Assembly: GCA_963921825.1 (NCBI GenBank)
Contig: OY997592.1
Coordinates: 55,634,336 to 55,698,335 of the forward strand
Direction of reading: 5' to 3'
Source: Erodium maritimum
Lineage: Eukaryota; Streptophyta; Magnoliopsida; Geraniales; Geraniaceae
Length of the DNA stretch: 64,000 nucleotides
In this document: in pieces, positions 57,836 through 64,000 of the stretch
Layout: every line of letters starts with the position of its first letter
Numbering within the stretch: position 1 is the first letter of the stretch
Program-made: the position numbers and the translations under genes
The notes under the pieces: model-generated
Told to the model about the DNA's origin: nothing
What the model saw: the letters and a program-made list of their open reading frames with translations, nothing else
The model's database searches: none

Positions 57836-58339
57836 GGCTACCTACTACGATAGGGGTGATGAGGAAATAGTTGATTTGTGCTTCAATATAAAGATATCAA
57901 AAGGGTATCAGAAAATTTGGGGAAATGGAACGACGCCATCAATTTGGGAAGCTTTTCGTTTGGCGCGAAGAGATTTTTGTAATGATGACAGAAGATATTG
58001 AAATGAAAGGGTGAAATGAAAGGGCGGTTGTAGTCAGATCAAAAATGAAACGACGGTTGCGTGTATTCACATCAAAAATTAAAATCATGATTACCTTACT
58101 TTTTACTGCATGCTTGACACGTGTTCTACCCTGTTGAATTTCGGAAATTAATATTCTGATAATACAAAATTCTAGTTTGCAGAAATAATCATTCTGATTT
58201 ACGGAAAATGGTTTACCAGTTTGCGGAAATTACAATGACGTTTTGCGAATCATGGACATTCTGTTTGCAGAAATGTGCTTTCATCACATTACGTGCGTGC
58301 TTGGCACGTGTCCCACCAAATACTCTAAATCAATACCCC

Positions 58340-58347
58340 TATAAATA
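58340..58347 (+). promoter_or_regulatory. TATA-like box of small gene B
   Basis: TATAAATA about 75 bp upstream of the ATG at 58421, in the context CCCCTATAAATATACCCC. Confidence 0.65.
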
Positions 58348-58420
58348 TACCCCTTCTATCACCGACGAAAAATTATTCACACTCACATCTCTTCTGAATT
58401 ATAAGATCATATACACGAAA

Positions 58421-58687
58421 ATGGAATCATCATCAAAAAAGCTCAAAATGGAAGTTCTAGACAAAGAACATCATGTGTCCGTACGTGAGCTTCAACATCT
58501 GAAGATGTCCATCATCAAGTCCCATTTGATGATAGCACATGACAAGGTGGTCAACCTGATGGCTGAATTGGAAGAAGAAGACATATCCAACGCGGATGAA
58601 GAACACATGGATTGTAGGGAAAGCATGGCGAACAAACTCTTGAAGTATAGGGCTGCACTTAGAATCATTGTGAAAGAGAGCTCCTAA
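58421..58687 (+). CDS. Small helical protein B of the 6.8-kb element (88 aa)
   Basis: ATG at 58421, context GAAAATGGA. I prefer this start to the upstream in-frame start at 58208 because a clean TATA-like box lies at 58340 and the extra 71 residues look like translated noncoding DNA. The N-terminus is Ser/Lys-rich. Then comes one long helix with KMSIIKSHLMIAHDKVVNLM and an acidic AELEEED, followed by DEEHMDCRESMANKLLKYRAAL. Its spacing of LM, VV, acidic turn, and ESMANKL/KLREY-type segment matches protein C closely and A more loosely. No known domain is recognised. CAATGAAAAG near 58793 may be the polyadenylation region. Confidence 0.6.
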   Translation: MESSSKKLKMEVLDKEHHVSVRELQHLKMSIIKSHLMIAHDKVVNLMAELEEEDISNADEEHMDCRESMANKLLKYRAALRIIVKESS

Positions 58688-59380
58688 GGGATTGCTTGTA
58701 CTTTCTCTTCTGTTTTCATGTCTTTTGTGTTGGCTTTTGGTTCTTCTGTTTGATGTCGTATTTTTTGTTGTTCTTTCAGACTCCAGATGAATCAATGAAA
58801 AGTTTTTTGTTTAACTAAATATGCATTAAAATTGACACAATATATTACAATATACTACCTAGTTTGCAAAATGTATACAATATTCCGCAAACAATATACC
58901 TTGTTTTCTCAAACTCGTAAAGCCACAAACGCAAAATTCACATTTCGTTCTTCTTAAATAGTTGAGAAAATATTTCATGTGGCTCGAGAGAAATTCCTAG
59001 TTTTCAAAATGTACACAATAGTTCCGCAAACAAGATGCCTTGTATTCTCAAACTTGTAAATTCACAAACGCAAACTTCATAATTCGTTATTGTTTAATAT
59101 TTGAGAAAATATTTCGTGTGGCTCGAGAGAGATTTACCAAAGATACTGATCAGACAATGGTGAGATTTGGAAGTGACGCGTGTCAAGACACGATTGTATA
59201 CTGCTAAGAGCCAGTGATTTTTATTTTGAGGATAATTTTATAATTGTTTGAGAATTTAATACATATGAAATACAAATCGTCAATTTTGGATAAAACACTT
59301 GATATTCTGACCTTGAAGAGTAACTACCCACTAACCCCATTACTTTGTGCAAGATTACAATAATACCCCTAGGACCATTG

Positions 59381-59388
59381 CTATAAAT
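59381..59388 (+). promoter_or_regulatory. TATA-like box of small gene C
   Basis: CTATAAAT 63-70 bp upstream of the ATG at 59451. Confidence 0.65.
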
Positions 59389-59450
59389 ACCACTACTGAG
59401 TAACTACTTTCACACATCTTTCACTCTTCAACTAAAAAAAAGCAACAAAA

Positions 59451-59720
59451 ATGGCCTCAATGAATGCTGAATGGGCTCGGATGAATGCCGAGGATGAAGC
59501 CAGGCGTTTGGCTACCATCCACCATCTCTGGAAGCTCAAATCCACAAAAATCCGGTATAATATGCTGATGATGGATGCGCAGGTGGTCAAGCTCTTTGCT
59601 GAAATCGAAACGGATGAAAACCTAATGTGGAACACAGAAGAAAGAGCTTCGAAAGAACGCATGCTTGAGAAACTGAGGGAGTATCAAGAATTCCTCGGAA
59701 AAATAACTGTAGATCCCTAA
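59451..59720 (+). CDS. Small helical protein C of the 6.8-kb element (89 aa)
   Basis: ATG at 59451, context AAAAATGGC, a good plant start context. The N-terminus MASMNAEWARMNAEDEARR is a charged helix. The body has KSTKIRYNMLMMDAQVVKLF, an acidic AEIETDEN, and SKERMLEKLREYQEFLGKI. Aligned by eye with protein B, it shares an LM-x-x-x-x-VV core, the acidic turn at the same distance, and the second helix starting at a Ser-x-Glu. There is no transmembrane segment. Promoter spacing is the same as for B. Function unknown; paired helices of this type often mediate protein-protein contacts, but that is only a guess. Confidence 0.6.
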   Translation: MASMNAEWARMNAEDEARRLATIHHLWKLKSTKIRYNMLMMDAQVVKLFAEIETDENLMWNTEERASKERMLEKLREYQEFLGKITVDP

Positions 59721-60089
59721 GCCACATCCAGAAGAAGATTGGTGGTATCTAGTTTTTCATGCATGTCGTCTTTTATGTTTTTGTTTGGTGTTTCACACAC
59801 CATCTTTTCGTAATGACTCTATAAATATTCTCAAACTAGATGCTGCATTTTCTCAAACCATGCTTTCTGTATTCTCAACATGACTGACAGTATCCGCAAA
59901 CAATAACTCAAAAATCAGCAAACTAATTATGATATATCCGCAAACTACTTTTGAAATATACGCAAAGAATCTATTCCCCTAATAAAACAAAATGTTTCGA
60001 TTGAACTTTCAAAACTGAATCGGGTTCGTCCATTGCAAATAATATATCGACGGTCCTAGATTAGCGCGCGAATTTACCCCAACTTTCTC

Positions 60090-60097
60090 TATAAAAC
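60090..60097 (+). promoter_or_regulatory. TATA-like box of the FAR1-domain gene
   Basis: TATAAAAC in CTCTATAAAACC, about 340 bp upstream of the proposed ATG, which would give a leader of about 310 nt. Confidence 0.5.
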
Positions 60098-60432
60098 CTC
60101 GATATTCAAAAACGGAAAGTTCTTATACAAGAAATAAGAAATCGAATCAAACACAGAGTTACAAAGTCTCTCGAAAAAATCTCTACGATTTTCCAAGTAT
60201 CAACCCTAGATCGGAGTTTTCTCGAAGAAATCTAGATCACGGACAAGGTTAAAAGAACTGCGATTCTTCGAAACTTGATTCCAAAACAAAATCTCATATC
60301 GCACCTGAGATCGCACCAGAGATCGCGCCGATAGGATCGCACCGTGAGATCGTCGGAAATCGCAACAGAGATCGTTGGAGATATTGATTGATATCGTCGG
60401 ATTTTAACACAGCAAACAATACATAAATCGAG

Positions 60433-61364
60433 ATGTCATCTACAATATGTAAGTATTGATCTATTCAACAAAATTGATTTTATTCTAGAATGGCTGCAAA
60501 TTCTAATTTTCCGTTGACCAAAACGTCATGATCATGGTGGTTTTTTTATCCGTAAACTAGAATGCCTGGATACTCAAAACAGTAGTTTGTGTTGTACGAT
60601 ATTTAGCGACATATAATATTTGTTTCTTCTCAAACAATATATAAAATCTCCTCCATGACAAACTCCCAAACTAGGTGTGCAGTATCCGCAAACTAACTTG
60701 CTTATTTCCGCAAAGCATAAATAATCTACTTTGCCTGTTACTATATACTACTGCATGTGTATCAATTTGAGTATATTATAACTATCTGATTCTATGTGTG
60801 CTGTATATGCAATCCGAAATTATTACATCCTCAAACTGATCCTTATGTCGATGAATATCAGTTGCAGGCACAGACAGTGACTGTACTGCAGAATCAGATC
60901 TCCAAAACACTGTTCTGTTTTCTGCTGGAGGAACCAGGATATACTTGCCATCCTGCCAGCCTGAACGAACGCCGTTTGTAGGAAAGGAATTCAAGACACT
61001 GAATAAGGCGATAGATTTCTACCAAAATTACGCCAGACTGTCTGGATTCACTACAAGAAGGTCTACCGAGAAGAAGGATAAAACAAAAAACATAAAGCTA
61101 AAGTACATGGTATGCTCCAAACAGGGTGAGATCCCCGAACAAAACAATCCTCAACTTTCAAAGCCTACAAAAAAGAGGAACAGATTGCTCACAAGAATTA
61201 ATTGTGAAGCAATGATAAGGTTCACATTTGTTTCGGAGGATTTGGGATACAAAGTATCAAAATTCATTATTCGCAAAACAGAAATACAATGTCCGCAAAA
61301 CAAGATACTCGCAACACAGAAACCCCAAAACCTCAACCAACAACTTGGTTTTCCTCAAAAGTAG
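60433..61364 (+). CDS. FAR1-type DNA-binding domain protein without transposase, two exons
   Basis: Proposed exon 1 is 60433-60448 (ATG, five codons plus one base) followed by a GTAAGT donor. Proposed exon 2 starts at 60867 after TATCAGTTGCAG, and the phase fits. Exon 2 encodes about 30 acidic residues, then PFVGKEFKTLNKAIDFYQNY, GFTTRRSTEKKDK, KYMVCSKQGEIPE, KKRNRLLTRINCEAMIRF and GYKVSKFI. This is the WRKY-GCM1-like FAR1 domain with its zinc-ligand Cys residues; the closing His motif expected after KFI is missing. The frame then runs through CGCAAAC-motif DNA to a stop at 61362-61364. FAR1/FRS proteins come from Mutator-type transposases; short FAR1-only forms (FRF) exist in plants. Here it may be a regulator or end-binding protein of the element, or a truncated FRS fragment. 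Confidence 0.6.
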
Positions 61365-61974
61365 ATCAAAATCATCTTATAGTTGAATAATTTCATGGTA
61401 TTTCATTATTGACTTGAAATGGTGTACACTAAAAGCAAAACACAAACACTCTGAAAACATAGCACCTATAAAAAATCCGCAAACTACAAACACTATATTA
61501 TCAAATTACCTGATTCGGTGTCCCTGTTGCAGAATGTTGTAGATTCAGCAACCTTGTTCTTCATTCTCTACAAACGGATTACTATAATCAAAAAGCTAAA
61601 TAACCAAACGAACAAGATTGAATCAAAACCCTTAAAACACCAAAAATTGTAACTCACCACAATGAACTATTGAAATTCACTTCGAAATCGCGCACAAGAC
61701 GAATATCAAGGAAATGGAAGCTCAAAAAATCAGATTCCGAAATGTTCGTTTCGCTAAAAACTCGATTATGCAAGTGTTTTGCTGAGCACGAAACATTTCT
61801 GCGCGAACGGGTAGATAAAAGTACGTTTATACCCCCAAACCATAGCAAATCAGTTAAAATGAATCCCACGCGCGACTTATTTACGACGCGTGCCACTGAT
61901 GACGCGTTCAAATCTGCGCCATCGCGAAATTCACATCCGACGGCCATCACGCAGTGCGCATGTTCGCACCAAAT
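61365..61974. other. Right noncoding region of the 6.8-kb element
   Basis: Few CGCAAAC words, then CG-rich words (CACGCGCGAC at 61867, ACGACGCGTG) near the right TIR. The frames on both strands at 61654-62103 are not convincing genes. Confidence 0.5.
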
Positions 61975-61993
61975 CAGGTGGTTCGCACCTGAT
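61975..61993 (-). repeat. Right terminal inverted repeat of the 6.8-kb element
   Basis: CAGGTGGTTCGCACCTGAT, the exact complement of 55178-55196. It is followed by TGCTCTCC and (TA)n. Confidence 0.9.
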
Positions 61994-62293
61994 TGCTCTC
62001 CTATATATATATATATGGAGGCTTTCAGGTGGGAACCCCTCTTAAAATGTGAACATGCGAACTCAACAACAACATGACACGTGTCGCGCTTAGAAATGCT
62101 CATCTTTTTTTCCCCACCAAGTTCATTAATTTAACTTTTCCCACTTCGTTTCAACTCCGATTTAATTTTTTTTTTGCGCCAATATTCTTATTTTTTTAAG
62201 AGCTTTCTAACAAGTAGTGGATTGCATATATTTTGATGTGTTTTTGAATACGTGTGTGGATGTGTGAATATGAGTGCGAAAAGTGTGATGTGT

Positions 62294-62462
62294 TTTTGCA
62301 AATTTAGTGTATATGGTTTGCGGATTTAGTGTATATGGTTTGCGGATTTAGTGTATATGTTTTGCGGATTTAGTGTATATGGTTTGCGAATTTAGTGTTT
62401 TTTGCAAATTTAGTGTATATGGTTTGCGGATTTAGTGTATATGGTTTGCGAATTTAGTGTAA
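62294..62462 (+). repeat. 22-bp tandem units in the left foldback arm
   Basis: About seven units of TTTAGTGTATATGGTTTGCG with GA or AA endings. The complementary array is at 63105-63345. Confidence 0.9.
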
Positions 62463-63104
62463 TTTTCACACTTTTGTATGCAATAACCTTGGTCTTGGCC
62501 ACCTGAATGTATCCAACATTATAGATTGAGCAATAATGGGCAAAAATGGGATATGGAGTCTGAATCAATAATCCAGAAGTGTTAGATGATATAATGTAGT
62601 GTAATCCCTTGTCATATAATGACACAGAGGATGTATATTTATATATATTAGCAGTTATACAATGCTTCAACATAACTACATCATAACTACAATTATAACT
62701 TACAATAACTATAATATAACTGCTAATAATAAGGATCACTTCTCTTGAAATCTCTAATAGCAAGCCTTTTTCCTTGGACAACAACTACTTTCAGCAACCC
62801 CACAGACTCCTCCATCATGTTATACCAAAATCTACATAGTCATATTTGTGAATTGAATCAGTACCAAAAGACTCTAGTCTTCAAAACACAAACATAAAGC
62901 AAATCCAAGACTCCAAAAGAAGCTACTTTAGGAAGAAACTAAAACTGGGTTTGGTTCCAAGAGATGAATTTGTAACTTGGTATCAAGCTACCATCATAAA
63001 AACATGAATTAAAGCTGAAATCAACAATATCAACAATATCCAAGCTGTAACATGGTATCTAGCAATCAATTCAAGTTAGGTTATTGCATACAAAAGTGTG
63101 AAAA

Positions 63105-63345
63105 TTACACTAAATTCGCAAACCATATACACTAAATTCGCAAACCATATACACTAAATCCGCAAACCATATACACTATATCCGCAAATCATATACACTA
63201 AATCCGCAAACCATATACATTAAATTTGCAAAACACACTAAATTCGCAAACCATATACACTAAATTTACAAACCATATGCACTAAATCCGCAAACCATTT
63301 AAACTAAATCCGCAAACCATATACACTAAATTTGCAAAACACATC
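63105..63345 (-). repeat. 22-bp tandem units in the right foldback arm
   Basis: About ten units of CGCAAACCATATACACTAAA in the opposite orientation. The right array has more units than the left, so the arms changed independently. Confidence 0.9.
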
Positions 63346-63613
63346 ACACTTTTCGCACTCATATTCACACATCCACACACGTATTCAAAAACACATCAAA
63401 ATATATGCAATCCACTACTTGTTAGAAAGCTCTTGAAAAAATAAGAATATCGGCGCAAGAAAAAATGAAATCGGAGTTGAAACGAAACGGGAAAAATCGA
63501 ATTAATAAACTTGATTATAACAAAAAGGGGCATTTTCTGAGCGCGACACATGGCGCAATCTGGTTGAGTTCGCAGGTTCACACCGTAATTCATGGTTCGC
63601 ACCTGATTGCTCT

Positions 63614-63616
<3 letters not shown>

Positions 63617-63664
<48 letters not shown>
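63617..63664. repeat. Long TA microsatellite
   Basis: About 24 TA units between the foldback element and the hairpin MITE. The open frames through it are artefacts. Confidence 0.93.
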
Positions 63665-63667
<3 letters not shown>

Positions 63668-63988
63668 ATTGGTATCAAATACAAACCACCCCTTATTGTG
63701 CAAACTACGAACTCACCAGGTGCTGACACGTGGGCGCGTGCGCTACTGGTGCGCGCGCATAGTGCTAATAGTTTGGGCGCACAGTGCTAATAGTTTGGCA
63801 CTGTGCTAAACTATTAGCACCGTGCGCGCGCGTGGTCAACACGCTCACGCGCGCGGGCAGAGGCGCGCGCGAATCTGCCACATGTCAGCATCGCGCGCGC
63901 TCTGCTGACGTCACTTTGACCGCATCCTGTGGCTTAGATTGGTTCGTAGTTTGCACAATAAGGATGGTTTTCACTGGATAGCTACCCT
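63665..63988. mobile_element. Hairpin MITE with TA-microsatellite ends, copy 2
   Basis: Starts GGATTGGTATCAAATACAAACC and ends TTTTCACTGGATAGCTACCC, with (TA)n on both sides. Outer arms TTATTGTGCAAACTACGAAC and GTTCGTAGTTTGCACAATAA pair perfectly; inner CTAATAGTTTGG-type blocks pair around about 63800. CG-rich words are frequent. Same family as 21355-21765. The right-hand microsatellite continues to the window end at 64000. Confidence 0.87.
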
Positions 63989-64000
63989 ATATATATATAT

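Larger units (their letters stand above)
55171..62000. mobile_element. 6.8-kb gene-carrying element with TIRs, bordered by TA microsatellites
   Basis: The ends carry a perfect 19-bp inverted repeat, ATCAGGTGCGAACCACCTG at 55178-55196 and its complement at 61975-61993. Both ends abut (TA)n (55156-55170 and 62002-62015). Inside are five apparent genes, each with a TATA-like box, separated by AT-rich spacers containing more than 20 copies of a CCGCAAAC-like motif. There is no recognised transposase. The terminal motif is shared with the MITEs on its left and the foldback element on its right, so all may be moved by one machinery. This could be a large non-autonomous cargo carrier or an autonomous element of a type I do not recognise. 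Confidence 0.7.
62016..63616. mobile_element. 1.6-kb foldback element with long inverted arms
   Basis: Left arm 62017-62488 pairs with right arm 63063-63616 over most of their length, for example TTTCTAACAAGTAGTGGATT against its complement near 63407-63426. The ends resemble those of the 6.8-kb element (TCAGGTGGGAACC on the left; GGTTCGCACCTGATTGCTC on the right), and both abut (TA)n. The arms contain tandem copies of a 22-bp CGCAAAC-containing unit. The 570-bp centre (62489-63062) has no recognised gene. The transcript or single strand would form a very long hairpin. Confidence 0.88.

Noticed and set aside
61654..62103. Overlapping 149- and 135-residue frames at the right end of the 6.8-kb element
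   Set aside because: Both run across the TIR and TA microsatellite, so they cannot be genes of the element; no motifs seen.
63465..63809. Frame with a Tyr-Ile repeat
   Set aside because: It is a translation of the (TA)n microsatellite.

Overview
This is a stretch of plant nuclear DNA made almost entirely of nested transposable elements, with no ordinary host gene that I can recognise. The plant assignment rests on a Ty3/gypsy chromovirus of Tekay/Del type with tRNA-Met primer site and chromodomain, an endogenous Caulimoviridae-like pararetrovirus, a CACTA transposon, plant-type LINEs, degenerate AAACCCT tracts and a FAR1-type DNA-binding domain. I cannot name the species.

Left part (1-21354). 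A decayed pararetrovirus lies on the minus strand, with an intact movement-protein frame and a capsid/polyprotein frame that carries five in-frame stops. It is split by a 16.7 kb Tekay-like element (3759-20497, TSD CTTAG) that sits directly beside the viral tRNA-Met primer-binding site. The 3' LTR of that element is itself split by a 5.2 kb non-autonomous CACTA element (14286-19460, TSD AGT). Insertion order is therefore virus, then Tekay element, then CACTA.

Middle part (21355-46100). This holds a hairpin MITE, a telomere-like tract, a broken PIF/Harbinger transposase, a 192-bp MITE, three solo LTRs of the Tekay family (24195-27593, 29198-32251, 34773-38031, each with a perfect 5-bp TSD), two LINE copies cut by those LTRs, a LINE-derived element with a long ORF1-like frame but no ORF2, and a hAT transposase reduced to its two ends. 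A partly duplicated 5'-gene-like segment (27.9-28.3 kb and 33.4-33.7 kb) borders the LINEs.

Right part (46104-64000). A repeat-rich, possibly Helitron-derived block carries a fourth, distinct solo LTR in reverse orientation (51242-54164) with a 114-bp minisatellite. From 54384 to the window end there is a continuous series of elements. Each is bordered by (TA)n microsatellites and most ends show a terminal motif close to ATCAGGTRCRAACC: three MITEs of about 250 bp, a 6.8 kb element (55171-62000), a 1.6 kb foldback element and a hairpin MITE. The 6.8 kb element is the most interesting object. It has 19-bp perfect terminal inverted repeats, more than 20 copies of a CCGCAAAC-like motif, and five apparent genes each with its own TATA-like box: three small helical proteins that look related to each other, one extremely acidic protein, and a two-exon gene for a FAR1-type DNA-binding domain without a transposase. 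The foldback element shares the same terminal motif and the same CGCAAAC word.

All statements come from reading the sequence by eye. Family names come from remembered protein motifs, not searches.
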